64,000 nucleotides of DNA from Schistosoma mansoni (Eukaryota; Platyhelminthes; Trematoda; Strigeidida; Schistosomatidae), in NCBI RefSeq assembly GCF_000237925.1, contig NC_031495.1, positions 60,680,939 through 60,744,938 on the forward strand, written 5' to 3'. The notes beneath the pieces are model-generated. The model was not told where the DNA came from. It searched no databases and saw nothing but the letters and a program-made list of their open reading frames with translations. A program made the position numbers and the translations under genes. Position 1 is the stretch's first letter, and each line of letters opens with the position of its first letter. Positions 48,201 to 55,900 of the stretch are shown in pieces.

Positions 48201-49614
48201 ATTGGAGGAGTATTTACAGGTGAGAATATTCTAGGCCTATTTTCGCTGTTAGCGTTCCTTTTTTACATTATGGTTTACAACAATTTCGTCAAAAATTTGC
48301 TTAGAATGTTTACCATTAGAAATAATATTGGTACATTGTTTGTTGAACGCTATACTTGGTAGATTCGGCAAATATTTTTAATAAGGTATTTTTGAAATCA
48401 TTTTCAGTCTGAATTTATGTCAGTTAAAGAAGTATTGTGAACTAAAATAAAAAAAGTAATAGACAAAACTATTCAATTTTTGCTTAAGACTTGATATCAG
48501 ATGGCTAGATAACATTGTATAGGTTGGAAATGATGACTGAATACATGTGATAATAAAGTTTATCAATGATGTCATAGACGTTCACTTCCTCTCTGTCTAT
48601 ATTTTTATATGTATTGTCAATCAGTTAGTTGTAATCAACATGGAGCTTCACCTACATATGCGTTATTCTAGGTTACCATATCGCATTAGCACGAGGCGAT
48701 GGAATTAACATAAATAAAAATGTGGTAAGAATATTTGTTGTAGCGATGATGATGAGAAAAATGAAAGAATTAAAATACAGTGAGAAAATGGAATGAAAAG
48801 ATTACATTTTTAGACATCGTTCTACATACATGATTTACCTGGGTTTATTTGCAGGTTTAAAACTTACTCAATAACCTAGTTTAATCACTCATTCGAGTTA
48901 AAAATGTGAAACATTGGATCTCGACTCAGTGCTCACCGTGAGACCTAAAGTCTTGAGTTTGACTCACAGTGTGGTCTTGAATGCACACTGCTAAAGCGTC
49001 CCATACTAGGATGAAACAGTTGTCGGTTATATTGCCACATTGTTATACCATGTTAGATTACAATTATTTTCTTATATACTTGATCTAATCTTTAGACAGA
49101 AGTTATAGACTGTAAATCAACAGCCACGTATATATACTTTTATTAATTATTGGAAACATTTCTCATGTAAGAATTAATCGCATTACTAAGTTAACCGAAT
49201 CTTGTTAGAAGAAAGGGTAGTTTAACCTTCGACCCACGAGTGTTAGTTTACACGTTACATGTTCAATAGAATCTAAGTATACCATCAATTATCACGTGCG
49301 AAATATATTTTAAACTTCATTTGTTTATAACAAACAAAGTTTGTTACTGGTCTGCCAAATAAACAATCATGTAGTTGTAAACATTTGTAACTACTAATTA
49401 CACGGCCTTTTCTTGATGACTTCGGTTTATCCAATCTTCACGATGTAATATGATTACGTAGATGACTGAACGAACTTCTGATCATTTTTTTTGTAATCAT
49501 TTCATCTAATCAGTAGTTTGGTTTTTTTTCCAATTGATTTTAGTGGCAAGTTTTCTGGATGCATTCATTTATCAGTCTACATGTATACTACGTAACCGTC
49601 ATCATAGAAACTAA
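36240..49614 (+). CDS. ERGIC3: ERGIC3, ER-Golgi intermediate compartment protein 3, 10 exons, 379 aa
   Basis: Membrane protein cycling between ER and Golgi in COPII/COPI carriers (Erv46 family, partner of Erv41/ERGIC2). Exons: 36240-36330, 36376-36534, 36572-36688, 36720-36804, 39356-39611, 40798-40894, 44689-44753, 46876-47018, 48164-48219, 49544-49614. All are GT-AG and the phases sum to exactly 380 codons; human ERGIC3 has 383 residues. N-terminal cytosolic FDAFAKPLKDFRIKT is followed by a first membrane segment at about 29-50 (VSIISSLIIGILF). The lumenal domain carries YCGSCYGAE at 138-146, KCCNTCEE at 151-158, VNRVGGAFHIAPGHSY, RFGESYPGQVNPLDGT and GLPGVFFNYEIAPLLVKITE. The second membrane segment is at about 343-366 (TCAIIGGVFTVASFLDAFIY), with a short basic tail RNRHHRN. 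The first three introns are only 45, 37 and 31 bp; the rest are 1.1-3.8 kb and repeat-filled. Confidence 0.95.
36805..39355 (+). other. ERGIC3 intron 4 (2.6 kb)
   Basis: Donor AA then GTAGGT, acceptor TTTTAAG directly before the KCCNTCEE exon. About 36805-38345 holds nothing recognised. About 38350-39345 holds decayed minus-strand RTE-like sequence, listed separately. Confidence 0.6.
38350..39345 (-). mobile_element. Decayed RTE-like LINE fragments
   Basis: CAGTCAGTCATAACGTAGGA at about 38360 is a decayed copy of the family 3' end. The minus-strand frame 39341-39153 starts as the RT box region (IQYADTVLFDEGIDPMESLG, compare YSDDIVLFGENVDKMQ in the 20030-23735 copy). The stretch between (for example CAATAAGACTGATGTAACTC) fits the thumb and C-terminal region. 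It is one old element or two fragments, inside ERGIC3 intron 4. Confidence 0.6.
39612..40797 (+). other. ERGIC3 intron 5 (1.2 kb)
   Basis: Donor GTGAGT after GPVQ, acceptor AACCTAG. It contains the hammerhead-like motif at 40571-40616 (minus strand), listed separately. Otherwise AT-rich with nothing recognised. Confidence 0.6.
40571..40616 (-). ncRNA. Hammerhead-like ribozyme motif, Penelope-type
   Basis: On the minus strand the order is TTCT (stem I 5'), CTGAAGA, A, GTGGCT - loop - AGTCAC (6-bp stem II with one G-U), GAAA, CGTC, AGAA (stem I 3'). These are the invariant CUGANGA and GAAA boxes with GUC before the cleavage position and a minimal stem III, as described for hammerheads of Penelope-like elements. 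One extra A before stem II and a 4-bp stem I make activity uncertain. It lies in ERGIC3 intron 5, antisense to the gene. Confidence 0.45.
41227..41912 (-). mobile_element. 5'-truncated RTE-like LINE with target-site duplication
   Basis: 41247-41892 is the reverse complement of about 23075-23730 of the larger copy, from the (CAGT)n-type 3' end through GACCAGGCACACATATGCAT to GATACTCGTAAGTTACTAGT and the SRVEDTRK region. The flanks 41227-41246 and 41893-41912 are ATTGGAAATCGATAgTGAGT and ATTGGAAATCGATAaTGAGT, a 20-base target-site duplication with one mismatch. This is a textbook 5'-truncated LINE insertion, antisense in ERGIC3 intron 6. Confidence 0.88.
43400..43605 (+). repeat. Left arm of an inverted repeat around a retroposon
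   Basis: The + strand here resembles the reverse complement of about 44400-44640. Shared blocks are GGAAAACAGATTTGGAAA, ATTCTAACATAC and TTATGTTAATGGCC. Divergence is moderate, with several small indels. Confidence 0.65.
43921..44432 (-). repeat. AAATA-tailed retroposon, best copy in the window
   Basis: The minus-strand element runs from TTAATGGCCGAGGGTGGAG (about 44430) to the tail (AAATAAATAAATAA, about 43925). The start resembles a pol III A box (TGGCCGAGGGTGG) and GAGTTCGAAAACCC (about 44232) resembles a B box, but the two are about 190 bases apart, longer than in a normal tRNA-derived SINE. The unit is about 500 bases without coding capacity. Related copies lie at 6080-6330, 8835-9056 and 12566-12870. 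Confidence 0.7.
44754..46875 (+). other. ERGIC3 intron 7 (2.1 kb)
   Basis: Donor GTATGT after SLRRN, acceptor ATATAG. It contains a SINE copy at 45185-45365 (listed). About 45640-46080 looks like unassigned repeat debris. The rest holds nothing recognised. Confidence 0.55.
45185..45365 (-). repeat. tRNA-derived SINE with broken hammerhead core
   Basis: Read on the minus strand, TCCTGGGTTCGAATCTCGCG (about 45350) contains a pol III B box (GGTTCGAATC). This is followed by GCGCACTG, CTAAGGA, a TCTATAATAGGA loop region, GAAATGGCC, GTC and CAGTGC, that is, hammerhead order. The core is CTAAGGA instead of CTGANGA, so the ribozyme should be dead. The remainder (CTAGCTTCAATTGACTTATG) matches the copy at 52146-52215. 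Confidence 0.75.
47019..48163 (+). other. ERGIC3 intron 8 (1.1 kb)
   Basis: Donor GTAAGC, acceptor CTTTTTTTTCCAG. About half of it is the SR2 3' fragment listed separately, which ends only about 25 bases before the acceptor. 47019-47546 shows nothing recognised. Confidence 0.6.
47547..48140 (-). mobile_element. 5'-truncated SR2-type LINE fragment
   Basis: Minus-strand frames read GIIIDEQGGFDTDLKAMIGK (48135-48080) and WIGHTLKKSPNCIEKEALTL and ESDMKRMSSNWRG (47786-47600). They match the 32800-33414 frame of the larger SR2 copy. The 3' end is at about 47547 (CTTACTTGTGCCTGTTACCC on the + strand). At least one frameshift separates the two frames. Confidence 0.82.
48220..49543 (+). other. ERGIC3 intron 9 (1.3 kb)
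   Basis: Donor GTGAGA, acceptor TTGATTTTAG. If not spliced, the frame stays open to a stop ending at 48362 (see findings). It contains a decayed SINE at 48905-49030. Otherwise nothing is recognised. Confidence 0.6.
48905..49030 (+). repeat. Decayed hammerhead-type SINE copy
   Basis: GAGTTTGACTCACAG (B-box-like, decayed) is followed by GCACACTGCTAAAGCGTCCC, ATACTAGGATGAAACAG and TTGTCGG, in the same order as the SINE copies at 45185-45365 and 52104-52215. The core CTAAAGC is broken. Confidence 0.6.
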
Positions 49615-50271
49615 CATTATTAAATGTACAACTTTTTGTAATTTATTTGTTCTCTACTTCCTTATATTTATTCGTTTTTCGTTCTATTTTCTAACATATA
49701 TTCTAATTTGCGCTTAATAAACTGGTTTGGTGTAAACACTGAGCAATCCCTCATGTCTTTCGATTCCCACTATTTGTTGCTTGTTTTTTCTTTATTTGTA
49801 TACATCGGTATCAATATTAATGGATGTGAATTTTTTTTTGAAAATCCATTTACTATGAACCTGGCATTCTTTTTTGTGATAAATGGTTTCGTTGTCAAAT
49901 GTACAAATAGAGTTATAGCAACCAATACATAATAAATGTTCATGTATTACTGCTTCCCTCAGGTGACATCATCATTCTGTAGCTTAATAGTAGATACCGT
50001 AAATATGATAACTGATATAAATAAATGATTAAATTGTTTTTACCTATTATAAGTAGACGGTAAACAACTGTCTCTCTTTACGCTCTAACCTCAACCAAAG
50101 TCACAATATTACTGGGGAGTCTTCCGCTTGCTTATATATATATAATTATGTTAGCTAATAAAGCGTAACCAATAAGGTCATCCGTACGTTATGTCTTACT
50201 TATATCTAGTCTATTTTAGAAAAGGGAAATCATACCATTTACTGATCTGAAGCTAAAAGCTAGCATAAATT

Positions 50272-50350
50272 GGAGGACAATAAAGGTGGATGATTTAGGG
50301 CCGCTTTCCTAGTATCACCGAGTAACGATTTACAGCTAATGGAAAGGGTA
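50272..50350 (+). repeat. Short dispersed repeat, copy 1
   Basis: AATAAAGGTGGATGATTTA and GAGTAACGATTTACAGCTAA are shared with 53529-53606 in the same orientation. Family unknown. Confidence 0.6.
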
Positions 50351-51469
50351 GGGACTCATTTTTTACTTGCCACCTACGTACTCTGAATAATTCCTAATAC
50401 CATGATTGAAATGCGTCCTGGCCAAGGATTTATCTAAATATAGCAGGCAATGTAAGATTACAAAGAATTCACCTACGATAATTCATAGTTCTGAGTGTAT
50501 TTTTTTGTATCGTCAATACAATGACTGAAGTAAGTATCGATAATAAAGGGATTGTGACGAGGATATTTTATATCCTAGCTTTCTGTATTAATGTATTTCC
50601 ACCAAATATTTTGGACTCCATAAGAGTCGAACGGTTGATGTTGTAAAATTACTTGCCTCGATTTTTCGAAAATGAGTCTTCGTACGTTGTGGTAGACTTT
50701 CTATCGATGATAGAATCATTCACACTCAACTACTGAATAAGTACCACAAAGTGAGTAAGTTAATGATGTACGCTCCTATTAGTTCGATCGATTTTATTAG
50801 GAAAGTAAGGTGTGGAAAGATAACAGGTTCTAACTAATCGTTGAAAAATATTTTCATGGGCACTAGTGAAGAATTACTAGTTAAATTGACTTTGGTTGAA
50901 GTATAGTTCCGTGCAACTTATTTCCGAAGTTGTAGTTCATAAGATGTACTACCTGTCGAGGTTGTTATATTGCTAGGTTTACGTAAAACATCCCAACCAC
51001 TTCAATCGAAAAATGTTTATTGTCATGAATGAAATCATCTGGCTAACAAGCTCTACCTGCTTAGGAACTTTATTTCTCAACGCGTTTTACCTCAAAACGC
51101 AATCTCTGTACACGGAACTTTTATGATGTAAACAAAGCAAAATGCAACTTGGATCCAAATTCTAAGTAAAAAATATATCTGCATGCAAAGTAACGTGACT
51201 AGATCTCTTAATGAGATTAAGGTCAGTGAAAAGCAGTGAGCTCATAAATCAATTTATTGAGTATCTAGATCATCGATTAAATCAGCGAATGTAAGATGCG
51301 GATCCCAACTAAGAAATATGCAGGGACAGTATATCTACTGATCTAATCTCTTTTAATTATTCTATGCACGTATCAATAATAGAGTAAATAAAACTTAGAA
51401 TAATCTAATCAATCGTACGGATATCTCACAGGTGACAATATAATGTTTAGTATATAAAGTTGGTGTCCG

Positions 51470-51730
51470 TCCAATAACTATGGTCAGTAGCTGGAAACCT
51501 TGATTACCATGGTTTATGGTTGGTTGCATATAAACACGCTCTATATCTTCCTCTAGATTTTGAGTTCTAATATTCTTCCACAGATATTCTCCAATATATA
51601 TTCCTTCTAACCATTATCGATACTATGGATGTTTCGACTCTCTTTATCTTGTTAATTCCCTCTCATTGTGCTGATTCGAAACGGTAATATGGGCTGATGC
51701 GCAACTATATCAGGTTCTAGGTTGATTGAG
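51470..51730 (+). mobile_element. Decayed RTE-like LINE 3' end
   Basis: CACGCTCTATATCTTCCTC and TTCTAATATTCTTC, followed by CATTGTGCTGATTCG and GGGCTGATGC, follow the order of 23500-23700 in the larger copy (CACTCTGTATCTTCCC, TTGTTGTGCTAACGAGG, AACTGATGC). Strongly diverged. Confidence 0.5.
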
Positions 51731-52103
51731 GTTGAATTTCAGTAGATACAGAAAAGCCGTTAAACTAGAACGTGGTTCAAATTTTTCGATGACTGGTAAA
51801 TGTTGAAAGGAAGCAAGTAGGATTTCGAAGGAACTGAAAGATGTTTAGTCAGTTTTCTATGTATTGACAAGTCAGCTACCAAACCTAATCTGATCAAACA
51901 AAGCTAGGTGCTTAAAATAAGTACAGTCAAGTTCAGCGTTTCAGATAACTGTGTGGCGATCTCACTGAGATAGATTTACTGTAAGGGCCTTAATCATGTA
52001 CTTTTTTGATACAATAATGATGGCAAATATGACAAGAAAAACAATCACTATAATTTTTTTTTGAACAAAACATGAGCATTAAATAACTAAAGCAAATGAA
52101 CTA

Positions 52104-52153
52104 AAGCACTGCTGAGGAGTCCCATAATAGGACGAAACGGCCGTCCAGTGCTT
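52104..52153 (+). ncRNA. Hammerhead ribozyme with complete core (Sm-alpha type)
   Basis: Stem I AAGCACTG (52104-52111) pairs perfectly with CAGTGCTT (52146-52153). The core CTGAGGA (52112-52118) fits CUGANGA. Stem II GTCC (52119-52122) pairs with GGAC (52130-52133). GAAA is at 52134-52137. A very short stem III region CGGCCG follows, then GTC at 52143-52145, so cleavage is predicted after 52145. This is the layout of the schistosome satellite/SINE hammerheads (type I, minimal stem III). All invariant core bases are present. Transcription here is not shown. Confidence 0.72.
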
Positions 52154-52215
52154 CCAGGTTTTCGATGGTGGTCTAGCTTCAATTGACTCATGATTTCAAC
52201 TTGAAAGATACTGAA
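52104..52215 (+). repeat. 5'-truncated SINE containing an intact hammerhead core
   Basis: The copy begins at the first stem of the ribozyme and continues through TTCCAGGTTTTCGATGGTGG and TCTAGCTTCAATTGACTCAT to about 52215. This matches the reverse complement of 45185-45300. The tRNA-like head seen in the 45185-45365 copy is absent. Confidence 0.75.
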
Positions 52216-52916
52216 ATCTCCACAAATCCCCTTCTGACTATGGCTATTTATTAACTAATGTTTCTATATTTTAGACAGATAATTCACGAATTCGAAATTG
52301 TCGTTGATTCAGTTGAACTTTGACGACAGACAGACTTATGTGATCAAAATTAGAATACTCCCTTTTAAATGTAACAAATCTATGAAAATGAAAACCAAGT
52401 ACAAAACAGTACAAAGATTTACTTAAAATAAATAGAATTATTTTCTTCAAATCTAAAAACCATTTGTGAAAAAGTACAATACTCTATGTAAACATGAACT
52501 AATCTTGTTGAAATGAAATCAGTAGACAACATAGTTAAAAAGGAAAAAAAAATAACTGCATAGTAAAATTGAATACAATCAAGTCTACTGTTTCATTAAA
52601 TTTTATATTCTCTTGACTAAAACAGGAACAGGAGATGGACAATTAAAATAAGCATCACTCATAAATGAGATCTCATTTTTTTTTAAAAAAAATGATACCA
52701 CGAGTCAAAACTGCATAAACTTAAAAGGTAGGTGTAGTGATCTTCCGTATTAAAAAAAATATGTTTTGCATTTTTTTTCAAAATAAAAGTATGCTAGGCA
52801 ACAATAATGAGTGAACAACTGGGGAAAAAAACACTGAATGGTTTTAATGTTGCGTTTTTGCTTTTATCTTTAAATTGTTTCTCATTGTACAAAATATATT
52901 AAAAGCTGTTTAATAT
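52216..52916. other. 3' flank of the minus-strand gene
   Basis: AT-rich, with homopolymer A/T runs; probably contains the 3' UTR of the minus-strand gene. No repeat is recognised. Confidence 0.45.
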
Positions 52917-55900
52917 TTACGGCATAATTGACTTAAATGTGCTAAGGGCTTCTAAAAGGATAGAACGTCTTTGTTCTGGCCGCAATATAGGTAAACTAGT
53001 TGCAATTTGTGATAGTTTATCTAAAATATCTTTTTCTACATCATTTTCTGTCGTGTCACTCATCATTGTTGTTTCTGGTTGATTTTCTTTATTATCACCA
53101 ACAGTATCGTCCTTTAATTCACTGTTCTTATTCATGATTTCTTCATTATTATTGATATCAGGTGGTAATGTCAAAGGTGTAATATTCCGTTCATCAATGG
53201 CTTCATTAGGACCAAGGAGACTAGTAGTTACTACATTTTTATCATTCGTGCTATTATTATCTGTTAAAATGGCAATCGTTTGGGAGCTTGAACTATTATC
53301 CTACATTTTGTAAAGCGAGTAAGGAAAAAAAACAAATTGGTGAAAAAGGATGTGAAAACCTTTAAAGAAAACATGTATTTAAAGTATTCAAATATGGCAA
53401 GGAAATAAATATTTTGCAACTAATAGTTATGTAATGTATCACACTAAGAAGAACAACATAATAATGAAAGTAGACATAATAAGGTATTATTGACAACAAA
53501 TTTATGAGTTACAACGCATATCTTATTGGATAATAAAGGTGGATGATTTAAAGCCGCTTTCTTAATATCACTGAGTAACGATTTACAGCTAATGAAAAGA
53601 GTAGAACATACAAAAAAGTTTTCTAACTTATAATGACAAACTACATTAGCACACCAATGCGTTTAAATCATGGTCTTTTTAACATGGTAGGATTATTATA
53701 CTATAGATTATTAATCTACTCGTATAATTACTCATTGTTTCTTGGCCACTTTTGAAAAGTATGTGATCATGACATTTTCAGTTAAGTTAGATAAATTAAA
53801 AAAAACGTTACATATTTACACCGTTGTTCAACTTTAATATTGTTAGAATTAAAATGAAATTAACTAGATGTACGTTCGAAATGTTTACAATTCTTTTCTT
53901 GGAACTCGAAGGAAATGACACATTCATGCAACAAAAAATCAAATACTCAAACCTATTGCGACAATTTACGATATTAAAGATTCCCATTGTGAAAATTAGA
54001 ACAACATATGTAAGCGAACAATTGTTTTCAATTAGATCGTCATCAGGCTTTACTCTAATATACATGAATATTTATATGAAAATGTTAGACCAATCAAGGC
54101 TATTTGAGTCAATAATAATCACAATGAAATAGAATACGTTACCAAGCATAATAATAGTTAAAAGTACAAGTTGATAGTGGGAAGACAGGTGTACTGATAG
54201 TAGTAAGAATAGTAAATTACGATAACAAAAGTCTTATCAATAATTAAACATTGAGAATTAAGAGGTCAAATGTGGGTAAATAGACTGGAATAGTAATCAC
54301 AAAACATTAAAATCGTTACGTAATAAGAAGTATGTAAGTAAATAGATAGTGAAGAATACAAACGGAAAGAGGTAGAAAATTACAAAAAAAAAATTGATAA
54401 CCAAAATAAATTTTTTACAAATAATAATAATGTCATTTATTAAGTTATGTCCGGCCATGGAAGGGATAGGGGGGTTACGAATTTCTTCTGTACACATAAA
54501 TTGGGATGGAATGTACGAATTCCTATGGCTTCTGCTATATGAAGTAGACGGGAGCGAACTCCGTTGGGAAACGATGGAGGTATACGATAGATCACTTGAA
54601 ATGATTTCAATTTATCGACAATATGACCACTATCAATTAGATGTGCCAAGATAGAACTGCGTATTGTTTTTATTTGGCCCTTTCCAAACCATGCTGGTAG
54701 ATGTTCACTCATTCGTTGGTTAAGTTGCCTAGTAGTACGCCCGATGTAGCTATCTCCACAGGAGCAGCTGAACTTATAAATGCACATGGAGGAGGCCAAC
54801 TCAGGTAACTTATCCTTCGTTTGAGTAGACATGACTGGTCGACTCGAGAAAGTCAATGCAAGATAGGCTGCGTAGAAAGTTCTACTAATTACTTTTGTTA
54901 ACCTATCTTTCAGAGTTTCACTAGCTACATCCCCGTTGAATGGTAATTTCATGTATAGAGGCTTCTTACGAACAGTTAAAATCTCCGATTTCTTCCTTGT
55001 ATCATACATGTACTTTTTGATGAACGCCGCAGGGTAGCCGATCTCAGTCAGTGAGTTATAGATAAATTCCAGTTCCTGACTTAAAGTATCAACAGAACAG
55101 ATCTTATTTGCTCTACTAGTGAGGCATCTAACCAAGTTTCTCTTATATTGGATAGGTGTAAAGCTATAGAAGTGAGTGTATTGGCAGGCAGAGGGTCTTT
55201 TTCTATACACGCTTCTACTTAACGAGCCATCACTTCGCCTGCTTAGTGTAACGTCAAGGAAATTCAGCTTCATGTCACACTCGCCATGGGCTCACCTCTA
55301 GGCCCGATTCTACACTGTTGAACTGTTCTAGTAGTTCATCCTTACTGGTGTTCTGATCCACGACTATGAATGTATCGTCGATGTAGCGGCAGTATAGATC
55401 GAGCTTCTTAATAGCCTCCTTAAGTGGGCCATTTTCTAGCTTAGCTAAGAAGAGATCAGCAAGAATCGGGCCTAGAGGTGAGCCCATGGCTGTTCCGTCT
55501 ATTTGTCTATAATAGGAATTGTTGAAGACGAAATGAACATTCAGTGTACATCTTAAAAGCAGTTTTTTCAAACAACCTTCCGGCAGGCCAATGTTGATTT
55601 GTTTTTCAGTTATTTGCTCGCATGTGAACTCAATAGTCTCCATAAGTGGTACGTTAGTAAACAAGGATACTACATCTAGTGAGAACATATTTTTCATACT
55701 AACATTCATATTTTCCACTTTGGAAGTGAAGTCGAATACATCTTTTACACTCGTACTAACAATTGATTTGTGCAAGGGCTCTAAGATACGTACTAGCCAA
55801 GACATGCATCGAATCAAATCGATACATTAAAAATGAAAATCTATGACTTGGAAAGGAATCTCCTTCAAAGACAAGATTCCGTTGAAAACCTACCGTCTGA

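Larger units (their letters stand above)
49615..52103. other. Intergenic between ERGIC3 and the minus-strand gene
   Basis: This starts with the ERGIC3 3' UTR; candidate AATAAA signals lie at about 49931 and 50028. It holds one copy of a short dispersed repeat (50272-50350) and a decayed RTE-like 3' end (51470-51730). The rest is AT-rich with nothing recognised. Confidence 0.5.

Noticed and set aside
48164-48219. Ending ERGIC3 by simple read-through as the main gene model
   Set aside because: The exon at 49544-49614 restores the conserved C-terminal membrane segment in phase and gives the family's usual length, so the spliced form is preferred.
54005-54050. CTGATGACGATC followed by AATTGAAAAC on the minus strand next to the Penelope left arm, hammerhead-like
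   Set aside because: The CTGATGA box is present, but the following stem competes for the G of GAAA, no GUH site closes stem I, and the right arm has no equivalent. Probably chance or a dead remnant.
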